Part shown: positions 10,009-17,403 of the stretch, one piece after another
Layout of the letters: each line of letters opens with the position of its first letter
Numbering within the stretch: the stretch's first letter is position 1
DNA from: Nitrospira sp.
GTDB lineage: Bacteria > Nitrospirota > Nitrospiria > Nitrospirales > Nitrospiraceae
Assembly: GCA_022226955.1 (NCBI GenBank)
Contig: CP092079.1
Span: 833,772 to 897,771 of the forward strand
Reading direction: 5' to 3'
Length of the DNA stretch: 64,000 nt
Translations under genes and position numbers: made by a program
Notes under the pieces: generated by a model
The model's database searches: none
The model's input: only the letters and a program-made list of their open reading frames with translations
Told to the model about the DNA's origin: nothing

Positions 10009-10533
10009 TCAATCATAGTCTTTGTCTTTCATGGCTTCTCCCAGGGCGCGGAGCTGTGCCGGGGGACACCACCAACGGAGCAGTCCCTCCCCTGCTTGTG
10101 CGGAGTCGGGCAGATGAATCAGACCGGCTCCCGCTTTTTTCATCGGATAATTCCGTGACGTTTGCCTAGTGAGCAGATAACCGCTTGTTGCGCCTAGCAA
10201 CGGTTCATGCCCGACACAGAGGACAACGGAATCACTCGGGAGCGCTAAAAGAAAGGCTGTCAGCAACTGTGGCTTGGAGTCTGGTTTCAAGACATCGCAC
10301 AGGGCCATTGCGATGGATGGGCAGAGAATGCGGTTGACGATCTCGGCGGTTTCCCTGGCTCTGATGAGCGGGCTGGTAAAGAGATGCGTGGGTGTGAGTC
10401 CCATCGTAGCAAGCCCCTGCGCTACTTGGCGTACCTTTTTCCTGCCTTGATCGGTTAAGGGTCGGGTATTGTCAAGGCCGGACCATTCGGCTGCTTCGAC
10501 CGCGATGCCATGGCGCATCAGCACACAATCCAT
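10009..10533 (-). CDS. sixA: SixA-type phosphohistidine phosphatase
   Basis: 174 aa, histidine phosphatase superfamily. The catalytic RHG motif is at 7-9 with H8; LFTSPLIRARETAE supplies the second arginine cluster, and VGHEP the second catalytic histidine. SixA removes phosphate from histidine phosphotransfer domains, so a role in damping a phosphorelay is likely. The start is decided by a near-perfect ribosome site AAGGAGG 8 nt before the ATG; a longer in-frame start at 10560 lies upstream of that site and was rejected. It sits 93 bp downstream of a response regulator gene on the same strand. Confidence 0.88.
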   Translation of the reverse strand: MDCVLMRHGIAVEAAEWSGLDNTRPLTDQGRKKVRQVAQGLATMGLTPTHLFTSPLIRARETAEIVNRILCPSIAMALCDVLKPDSKPQLLTAFLLALPSDSVVLCVGHEPLLGATSGYLLTRQTSRNYPMKKAGAGLIHLPDSAQAGEGLLRWWCPPAQLRALGEAMKDKDYD

Positions 10534-10626
10534 ATGACGAACCTCCTTGTGAAGAGGCACGCTAACACACTTGCGATGTCGTGTGAACGGTGGCGCGAAG
10601 AAATGGCGTGGCTGTCCTCTGACAGG

Positions 10627-11346
10627 TCAGGCGTTGAGAGGAAGGGTCGGTTCTTTTCGGAGAAGCCGGTAGCCGGTTTCGGCGATCTTGACAATGAGAG
10701 GCGTGGCGCTGTTTTGGCCGGTGAGTTTCTGATTGAGTAAGGCGACGAGTTGATCGAGCTCTCGATCATGGGTGAGGGCATCGTTGCCCCACAAGAGGCT
10801 GCGGAGCTCTTCTCGCGGCACGACCTTTCCGGTTGTCTTTGCCAAGCGTAGAAGCGTGTGCCATTCCGGCTTGGTCAGGACCAACTGGCGGCCACGGAAC
10901 GTGGCGACATATTGAGTCGCGTCCAGCGCGAGATCGTCGTCGAGATCGTCGAGGTTTTCCGGCATGCTGGTAGCGAGACGCCGCAGTACGGCATGAATTC
11001 GAGCAACCAGCTCGCGAGGGCTGTAGGGCTTTGTCAGAATATCGTCGGCTCCGCTTTCCAGCCCCGCCACGCGCGAGTCTTCAGAGGACAGCGCCGTCAC
11101 CAGAATGATTCCCATGGACTTCGTTTGCGGATCTTCGCGCAGTCGCCGGCACACATCTTTGCCGCCGATGCCAGGCACCATAAGATCGAGCACGACTAAG
11201 GCCGGCCGGTTTTTCCAAATATCCTGGATGCCGGTCGGTCCATCGAAGGCGATATTGGTGCGAAACGACGCTTTACGGAGGATTTGATCAACCTCCCGCG
11301 CGTGGTCTTGATCGGCTTCGATGATTTGGATGACTTCAAGGCTCAT
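10627..11346 (-). CDS. OmpR-family response regulator
   Basis: 239 aa. Receiver domain (about 1-122) with acidic pocket E10/D12, phospho-acceptor D54 in VVLDLMVPG, T84 and K106, all as expected for an active receiver. A winged-helix DNA-binding domain follows (about 145-230), ending in a GYRLLRKEP wing. No histidine kinase gene is adjacent, so it is an orphan regulator whose partner must be elsewhere. It lies just downstream of the EPS operon on the same strand (148-bp gap) and upstream of sixA; control of EPS genes is possible but only inferred from position. Confidence 0.9.
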   Translation of the reverse strand: MSLEVIQIIEADQDHAREVDQILRKASFRTNIAFDGPTGIQDIWKNRPALVVLDLMVPGIGGKDVCRRLREDPQTKSMGIILVTALSSEDSRVAGLESGADDILTKPYSPRELVARIHAVLRRLATSMPENLDDLDDDLALDATQYVATFRGRQLVLTKPEWHTLLRLAKTTGKVVPREELRSLLWGNDALTHDRELDQLVALLNQKLTGQNSATPLIVKIAETGYRLLRKEPTLPLNA

Positions 11347-11494
11347 AGAGGTACCCGTGTCTTATGCCTATCGGCAGAAAGGGAGAGAGTCTTGAGTGTG
11401 GGCAAATGAATAGAGATGAATGCAGACGATGTGACAGTAAATTCGAATCGGTGCGTTACAGTATTCCCTTCGGGTCGTTTTCAGAGGTCGATTC

Positions 11495-12907
11495 TTAGGA
11501 ACGTGGCGTGCCGATCAAACGATGAAGGCTGTTGAAAGCCTGACTGACCCAGGAGTCGAGTGCGGCAAGTTTAGAGTCGCCGTTTGTGCGTTCAGTGGTG
11601 GTGGACGTGGCTAATTGTTTAATTCGGTTGGTGACATCACGGTAATCCGGCTGAGCCTGTGCAAGTTGGCGATAGATGGTCAGCGCGTCCGTATTTTGGG
11701 AGGAGGCTTGGAGCGATCGTGCGAGCATATATTGCAGGTCGAGAATTTCCTTGGACGAGGCCGATGAATCGTTCAAGGCGATGCGAAAGGCGTGGATAGC
11801 GGATTGTACATTCCCCATAGTCCGGTAGCAGACGCCGATTTGCGCGTGCGCTTTGAAACAAAAAACAGGATGTTTGCTCGCCTCTTCGAACAGAGCGAGA
11901 GCCTCTTCAAAACGGTTCTCGCTTTTCATGCGCAACCCGTCTTGGTAGAGAGTTTCGGCCTGCTGTTCTTTGGAAGGGACGGGCGTTTTGTCTGTTGCTT
12001 GGGGGATGCCATTGAGTTGTGGAATAGGGGTCTCGATCTCGGTCGTATCCTCTGAGGCGGCCGCCAGCATGGCCAGTTCCTCGCGTCCGGCGAGTGGAAG
12101 AATGCCGCCTTTGCTCCGGTCTAGCGCCGCTTGCGCGACAAGCTTGGAGGTGATCACTTGTGCCTGTTCGGCAAACCCGTAAGTCAGGGCGATTTCGCAG
12201 ACTTGATTGATCAGGCGAGGATTGCCCTTTGTCAGCCGATGGATCAAGGCGCAGGATTTATTGGTGAACAGCGAAGGCGCACCACCGGCAACCCGCAGTC
12301 GGTGACGGATGCACTCTCCTGTTTCCGCTTCGGTCAGCGGGTCCAAATGATAGTCGACCACGATGCGCTGGGCAAACTGGGTCATATCGATCCGCTGAAG
12401 CAGTGCCTGAAGATCCGGCTGGCCGGACAAAATAATTTGCAGCTTCAGCGTTTTGCCGTCGTTCAAATTGGAGAGTAAGCGAAGTTCTTCGAGCAGCTCG
12501 ACGCCGAGACTTTGCGCCTCATCGACAACGAGTATGACCCGCCGGTGTTGTTTCGACTCTTGGGCTAGGAATTGCGTGAACACGTGATAGGCTTCGACCG
12601 GGTCGAGTCGTTTCGTGCTCAAGCCTAGTGATAGGAGAATCCAAGGTAACAGATGCTCAATGTCGTAGCGCGCATTAGTGATAAGCCCGATCGAATATTT
12701 CTGGCCATGTTCGGCGATGAGTTTTTGCAACAGCGATGTTTTGCCCATGCCGGGGTCGCCGGTGAGGACCATGAACGGGGCCTGGCTGAGAATGCCATAT
12801 TCCAGCAGGCCATAGGCAGCGCGATGCACCGAGCCGGCATAGAGAAAGTCGCTGTCAGGAAGAAGCGCGAAGGGTTTGGCTCGAAGATTGTAAAAATTTT
12901 CGTACAT
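11495..12907 (-). CDS. ExeA-like AAA ATPase of the exosortase/EPS system, with C-terminal TPR region
   Basis: 470 aa. The N-terminal ATPase (about 1-270) is of the type found in exosortase-linked EPS loci: it begins MYENFYNLRAKPF, Walker A GDPGMGKTS (50-58), Walker B VILVVDEA with D129/E130. Residues about 315-440 are TPR-like helices (AHAQIGVCYRTMG). No membrane segment. It is the last gene of the EPS operon, 5 bp after the CpsD-like gene. In related loci this ATPase is a conserved but poorly understood partner. The TPR tail closely resembles the separate protein at 43364-43861, which is a paralogue of it. Confidence 0.88.
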   Translation of the reverse strand: MYENFYNLRAKPFALLPDSDFLYAGSVHRAAYGLLEYGILSQAPFMVLTGDPGMGKTSLLQKLIAEHGQKYSIGLITNARYDIEHLLPWILLSLGLSTKRLDPVEAYHVFTQFLAQESKQHRRVILVVDEAQSLGVELLEELRLLSNLNDGKTLKLQIILSGQPDLQALLQRIDMTQFAQRIVVDYHLDPLTEAETGECIRHRLRVAGGAPSLFTNKSCALIHRLTKGNPRLINQVCEIALTYGFAEQAQVITSKLVAQAALDRSKGGILPLAGREELAMLAAASEDTTEIETPIPQLNGIPQATDKTPVPSKEQQAETLYQDGLRMKSENRFEEALALFEEASKHPVFCFKAHAQIGVCYRTMGNVQSAIHAFRIALNDSSASSKEILDLQYMLARSLQASSQNTDALTIYRQLAQAQPDYRDVTNRIKQLATSTTTERTNGDSKLAALDSWVSQAFNSLHRLIGTPRS

Positions 12908-12912
12908 AACCT

Positions 12913-13743
12913 TCAGTTCCCCAAGAGTTTTCTCATGCTCACCGGCGTGGCGGCCAGTTGTCCGGCCTTATTGAGGACGGTGCCAAGAATGGGTCGAGAA
13001 TTCTTTACCAGCGAAAGCGCCTGTTGGATGTCCCCTGCTGAGGTTTTTCCTTCCTCCACGACCAAGAGCAAGGCATCGGTGTAGGGAGAAAAGGCCAGCA
13101 CGTCAGCGGTTTGCAACAACGGAGGCAAGTCGAAGATTACGATTCGCGAGGGATAACGGTGTTTGAATTCCTCGACCAAAGCCAGCATCTTCGGCGACGT
13201 CAGAATTTCAGTCGAATTCTGAATCACCCGCCCTCCCGGGAGCAGCACAAACCGGCCGATTCCTGGATGCACCAATAGATGTTCAACCGGCACGTCATCG
13301 AGAAGATAATCGGCCAGACCGGGACAGTCCGTCAATCCGAAAACATCATGGATGCTGGGATTGCGAAGATTGGCATCGACTAGCAAGACGGTCTGTGCGG
13401 ATTCCATGGCTAAGCTGATAGCCAGATTTACCGCGGTCAATGTCTTGCCCTCGCCGTCTCCAGGGCTGGTGATCCCGAGCACGTTCCAGCCCTTTTCACG
13501 GAGCCGGTGCATTACCTGAGTGCGAAGGATCTTAAATGCGTCGACGAACGGACCTTTGTCGTAAGCCGCCATGACGCGCCGCTGGCGAAGCACCGAGAGC
13601 GGGACGTCCAGTGTTTTCGTCTTGGTATAGACAATCGGAGGCGGTACTGCCTGTGGTCCGCCGGACCGCCCTCCAGGAGCCTTGTTCGAAGGTCCGCTCT
13701 GTTGATCCTTATATAGCTGTACCGCGGTGCGAAATCGATCCAT
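12913..13743 (-). CDS. CpsD/BY-kinase-like ATPase of EPS assembly, without tyrosine tail
   Basis: 276 aa, MinD-type P-loop protein of the bacterial tyrosine kinase group. Walker A SPGDGEGKT (about 93-101), Walker A' LLVDANLRNPS, Walker B VIFDLPPL. The first 60 residues are a Pro/Gly-rich linker. Bacterial tyrosine kinases usually end in a tyrosine cluster that is autophosphorylated; here the C terminus (VSMRKLLGN) has none, so regulation by tail phosphorylation is unlikely. It follows the Wzz-like membrane protein by 26 bp, the usual partner that activates it. GGAG lies 6 nt before the ATG. Confidence 0.87.
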   Translation of the reverse strand: MDRFRTAVQLYKDQQSGPSNKAPGGRSGGPQAVPPPIVYTKTKTLDVPLSVLRQRRVMAAYDKGPFVDAFKILRTQVMHRLREKGWNVLGITSPGDGEGKTLTAVNLAISLAMESAQTVLLVDANLRNPSIHDVFGLTDCPGLADYLLDDVPVEHLLVHPGIGRFVLLPGGRVIQNSTEILTSPKMLALVEEFKHRYPSRIVIFDLPPLLQTADVLAFSPYTDALLLVVEEGKTSAGDIQQALSLVKNSRPILGTVLNKAGQLAATPVSMRKLLGN

Positions 13744-13769
13744 GTGGGGCTCCTACATAAGTCAGTAAC

Positions 13770-15545
13770 TTACTCTATGCCAAACCGTCTTAGCGCTTCA
13801 AACCAGAGCACATCGAGCGGCACGACAAACGCATGCAGCAGTAAGAGGACCATTGCCAATGTGCCGACGCCGATTCCCCTGACGAGTCGTCGGTGTTTGA
13901 CCGCTTTTGAAAGATCCTGCTCGTTGGGCATGAAGGGGACCACGGCCAATGGAAACATATGAGTCAGTTGCGCGAGTTGTTCCGGTGTGCGGATGGAATG
14001 GTCCAGAGATTCCGCTGCCGCACCAGATCCGAGTCCTCCGCCGACGGCCAGGATGAATCCTAGCAGTACAATCGCAAGCCGGTTCGGCTTGTCCGGCTTT
14101 TCCGGTAAGCTTGGTGGATCGATGAGTGAAAACCGCTCGCCCTTGCGCTGGACTTCCAAACCTTCTGAGACTTTTGCTTCCAACAGTCTGGACCGGATGT
14201 CTTGATACTTCTGACCGGAGGTATCTCGGTCTCGAATCAGGACGAGATATTCCGGCTCAAGCTCGGGAGTTTTTTCCAGTCGAGTTGCATAGGCCTGGAG
14301 GCGTCGTTTGACATCGGCCTTGGTCTTTTTGAGCGCGTCCAGCGAAGAAGTGGCAGAGTTCAGCTGCGCCTGGAGATTGATATAGGCCGGATTCTCTGGC
14401 CGTTGAAGAGGGTTCTTGCGTGACGGAGCGGCTCGCAGCTTGCGCACTTCTTGCTCAAGCGCTGAGATGCGCTGCCTGGCCTGTATAACGTCAGGATGTT
14501 CGGTGCCCAGCCGCTCTGAAATCGTGGCGAGTGTGGCTCGGGCATCGACCAGTTGTTTAGACGCCTCCTCGACTTCTGGAAGGTGTCCTGTCTCTTTTTC
14601 CAGTGCCTCGATTTCTTGTTTCATTTTCACAATATCGGGGTGGTCGGGAGCCAGGTTGCCCGCTGCGCCTGCGTATTCCGCGCGCAGGGCCCTGAGACGG
14701 TCAGCTGTGCCTAGAATGCGCTCGCCGCTTGCGGAAATCATCGGGCTGTCGGGCTTGATCGTAGCGAGTTCACCCTCAAGATAATTCTTGCGTTCTTCGA
14801 GCGTGCGGATCTGTTGGTCGACATCCATCAATTCTCGGTCGGACTGATTCATGAGCTGCTGATTGAGCGGCATCAATTCAGGTAGCGCGCCTTGGGCTCG
14901 TTGTTTGAATTCGGCGATCTTATCGTCGATTTCTCCAATGTGCTTGGCGAGACCTTCCGCTTCTTGTTGAAGAAACGACGTCGCCTCCTGCGCTTGACGC
15001 TCGCGGCTCTTGAGATTTTCTCCAAGGAACAAACTCGTCAACTCATTGGCCACATTTTGAGCTATCTCAGGGGATTTATTCTGATAAGCAACGGTGAAGG
15101 CAATGGTGGCCTTGGTGGCATGTTGAGTTTTCTTATCCACGACATCCGCACTGATCACTTCTACTTCGATATCTTTGATGAAACGTTTGACGATTTCTTC
15201 CACAGGGCTAGTCTTACGCCGGTCCGAATATAGGTCGAATTGTTCGACCACTTTCCAGAGCGTCGTGCGACTCATGACCTGCTGCTTGATCGTTTCGATG
15301 CGTTGGTCGGCATAGCTCGTAATGGTGGAGCGTACTAGGTCGGTTGGGATTTCTTGCTCTTCAATGAGAATCGTGGCCATGGACTTATAGGTAGGCGGCC
15401 AAAAGAAGGCGGCACTAAGGCTCAGTGCTAATAGTATTCCTCCGGCCAGAAGGATCAACTTTTTCCGACGATGGAAGATCTGGACATAGTCTTGAAGGCT
15501 TTGCCCCTGCTCGTGCCCCTGTGACGGTTGTTGAGGAAGCATCAT
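13770..15545 (-). CDS. Wzz/GumC-type polysaccharide chain-length determinant
   Basis: 591 aa inner-membrane co-polymerase. TM1 is at about 29-50 after a short basic N terminus, TM2 at about 482-503; between them lies a long periplasmic coiled coil, and a third hydrophobic segment (about 555-575) is near the C terminus. A Pro-rich stretch (PPSLPEKPDKPNR) precedes TM2, as is typical. The coiled coil has an internal duplication: two segments share HPD(I/V) followed by I.ALE. It should set EPS chain length and work with the CpsD-like ATPase next door. An alternative ATG is the second codon. Confidence 0.9.
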   Translation of the reverse strand: MMLPQQPSQGHEQGQSLQDYVQIFHRRKKLILLAGGILLALSLSAAFFWPPTYKSMATILIEEQEIPTDLVRSTITSYADQRIETIKQQVMSRTTLWKVVEQFDLYSDRRKTSPVEEIVKRFIKDIEVEVISADVVDKKTQHATKATIAFTVAYQNKSPEIAQNVANELTSLFLGENLKSRERQAQEATSFLQQEAEGLAKHIGEIDDKIAEFKQRAQGALPELMPLNQQLMNQSDRELMDVDQQIRTLEERKNYLEGELATIKPDSPMISASGERILGTADRLRALRAEYAGAAGNLAPDHPDIVKMKQEIEALEKETGHLPEVEEASKQLVDARATLATISERLGTEHPDVIQARQRISALEQEVRKLRAAPSRKNPLQRPENPAYINLQAQLNSATSSLDALKKTKADVKRRLQAYATRLEKTPELEPEYLVLIRDRDTSGQKYQDIRSRLLEAKVSEGLEVQRKGERFSLIDPPSLPEKPDKPNRLAIVLLGFILAVGGGLGSGAAAESLDHSIRTPEQLAQLTHMFPLAVVPFMPNEQDLSKAVKHRRLVRGIGVGTLAMVLLLLHAFVVPLDVLWFEALRRFGIE

Positions 15546-15554
15546 TCAGTTCTT

Positions 15555-16781
15555 TCAGTTTGAGAGGGCCAGTTTGGGTGGATAGTATGTCAGCATCAAC
15601 ATGACGGAATTAGATGTTGCGGCGGTTGAGAAACCATCGACATCTCGCCATCCATAATTATAGGAGGCTTCTAGTTTCCACCATTCGAGAAGTTTCCATG
15701 TCAATTTTGGCGATATGCCAATATAACGCTGTTCGGCAAGTGTCCCTCCTGATGCGCGGCGTGTGGTCCCAGAGGTGAGATAGCCATTGGCACCAAGAGA
15801 GCCTGTGACGGTTTCAGAAATATTATAGGAGCCGGAAAGGCTCACACGGTCTGTTTGGATCAGCAATCCAAATCCGCTGGGAACCACATCTCGCCCTGCG
15901 TTGACCTGGAGCGACCCGCTTTCGAATTGTTTCGTGAGGCTCGCGCCATAGATCCAGACCGTTTCCTCTGTTTTCAGGCTACCCAGCGTGGTGGTGCCGA
16001 TAAATCGAGGGCCACCGAAGGCGGTGCCGACAAGCGATTCTGTAAAGGCATGTGTCAGAGTCATCATGGCTCCTGGAAGACTCGCTTCGAAGCCAGACGG
16101 TGAATTGGTGGTTCGAAAGTGAGTGTACATTCCAGTCAATTGTATTTGATCCTGCTCGGTGGCTTGATACATGAAACCTACTGCACCACCCAGGAGTTGA
16201 TAGTCTACCAAGCCCAGTCTAAGGCCGTTCTCATAGGTCGTATCGGTAAACTGAAATGACGATTGCAGTGATAATTTTTCTGTCAGGCTTCTCGCCCAGG
16301 ATGGATTGGCATTCCATTGGTTCCGTTGCGTAAATCGCACGACTATTCCGGTATTGAGCAGTTCGCTCATCAACGTGTTATCACGGGTAAAGCCGCCAGT
16401 AAATCCCAGGAGATCTTTCTCCGTCTTATACCGTATCGTGAGTGGCAGGAAAACATTCGTGAACGTTGTTTCCTCACCTCCATAGTATGTGACGAAGTCA
16501 GACGCCACCTTGCCGCTTACTTCGAGGCGTTCTGTTTTTCCCGCAAACTCGGCTGCGGGCGAGATCCAATAGCCATACGTCGCATCGTGTGGCAATGGCG
16601 TGATCAGCAAGTTGTCATTGTACACGCCTTTCACTCCAATTGATGGCAGCACCGACCACTCTGCCGCGTCACTGTGGCCAGCTGTGCAGGATCCGATCAG
16701 GTAAATCCACAGAACGAATGCCCCGATATTTCTCAAGCGGTGCGGTCGAGCGCCGCGTCCACCCATAAACCTCAATCGCAT
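15555..16781 (-). CDS. Outer-membrane beta-barrel protein of the exosortase/EPS locus
   Basis: 408 aa. A basic N terminus and a hydrophobic segment (about 20-38) form a signal peptide ending near DAA-E. The rest is a run of alternating amphipathic strands with many aromatic girdle residues (YGYWISP, LEASYNYGW) and ends in a strand, typical of outer-membrane barrels. It matches by context and texture the barrel proteins that lie between Wza-like and Wzz-like genes in PEP-CTERM EPS loci, but no function is established; a role in polymer exit or anchoring is inferred. The first ATG is used; one five codons in has a weak GAGG before it. Confidence 0.75.
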   Translation of the reverse strand: MRLRFMGGRGARPHRLRNIGAFVLWIYLIGSCTAGHSDAAEWSVLPSIGVKGVYNDNLLITPLPHDATYGYWISPAAEFAGKTERLEVSGKVASDFVTYYGGEETTFTNVFLPLTIRYKTEKDLLGFTGGFTRDNTLMSELLNTGIVVRFTQRNQWNANPSWARSLTEKLSLQSSFQFTDTTYENGLRLGLVDYQLLGGAVGFMYQATEQDQIQLTGMYTHFRTTNSPSGFEASLPGAMMTLTHAFTESLVGTAFGGPRFIGTTTLGSLKTEETVWIYGASLTKQFESGSLQVNAGRDVVPSGFGLLIQTDRVSLSGSYNISETVTGSLGANGYLTSGTTRRASGGTLAEQRYIGISPKLTWKLLEWWKLEASYNYGWRDVDGFSTAATSNSVMLMLTYYPPKLALSN

Positions 16782-16784
16782 GTC

Positions 16785-17393
16785 TTATGGCACCATCAGC
16801 GTGTCGCCGCGCTGGAGCAGAATGTTCTGCTCCAGATCCTGCCCTTTGCGGAGATCCCCGTAGCGAACAGAGAAGACCTGCTGCTGTCCCCTCACCCGCC
16901 TGATCACCTTGATATCGTTTTCCGCAGCGAAGGGCGTCAATCCTCCCGCCAGACTCAACGCTTGGAGCACATCGGTATAGTGGCCGATCAGATATTCTCC
17001 CGGCTTGTTGACGCGCCCAACAACATAGATCTTGTAACTCAGCACTTTCATGACGGCGACAGAGACGTTCGGACTCGGAATGTATTTGACCAGTCGTTTG
17101 ACGAGATCTGTTTTAATCTCCTCCACGGTGCGGTCTTCAGCCTGGATATCTCCAACGAGAGGAAATGAAAAGAGGCCGTCTGGACGAACCACGACTTCAC
17201 GGGTCAGGTGCTCATCTTTCCAGACGGAAATCAACAGAATGTCCTCAGCCCCAAGCCGGTAGCCGGGGTCGGCCTGAGGGACGACTGGCGGCTCAGCTAT
17301 GGCCGGTGATTGCGCCAACAGCGGCCCTCCCGCCACGATGCCAGTCACGACGAGCAGCCTCAGATATTGCAAAGGGACACGATAGTTGAACAT
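16785..17393 (-). CDS. Wza-like polysaccharide export protein, short form
   Basis: 202 aa. Signal peptide of about 33 residues (cleavage near AIA-E). A polysaccharide export domain follows (YRLGAEDILLISVW ... GLFSFPLVGDI), then one SLBB-like domain (YVVGRVNKPGEY) and a C-terminal RGDTLMVP strand. It is shorter than E. coli Wza (379 aa), lacks the lipidated Cys, and has no C-terminal outer-membrane helix, as in other exosortase-linked exporters; an outer-membrane pore role is therefore probably shared with the neighbouring barrel protein. GGAG is 8 nt before the ATG; the site overlaps the stop of the TPR gene. Confidence 0.88.
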   Translation of the reverse strand: MFNYRVPLQYLRLLVVTGIVAGGPLLAQSPAIAEPPVVPQADPGYRLGAEDILLISVWKDEHLTREVVVRPDGLFSFPLVGDIQAEDRTVEEIKTDLVKRLVKYIPSPNVSVAVMKVLSYKIYVVGRVNKPGEYLIGHYTDVLQALSLAGGLTPFAAENDIKVIRRVRGQQQVFSVRYGDLRKGQDLEQNILLQRGDTLMVP

Positions 17394-17403
17394 ACGTCGG
17401 CTC

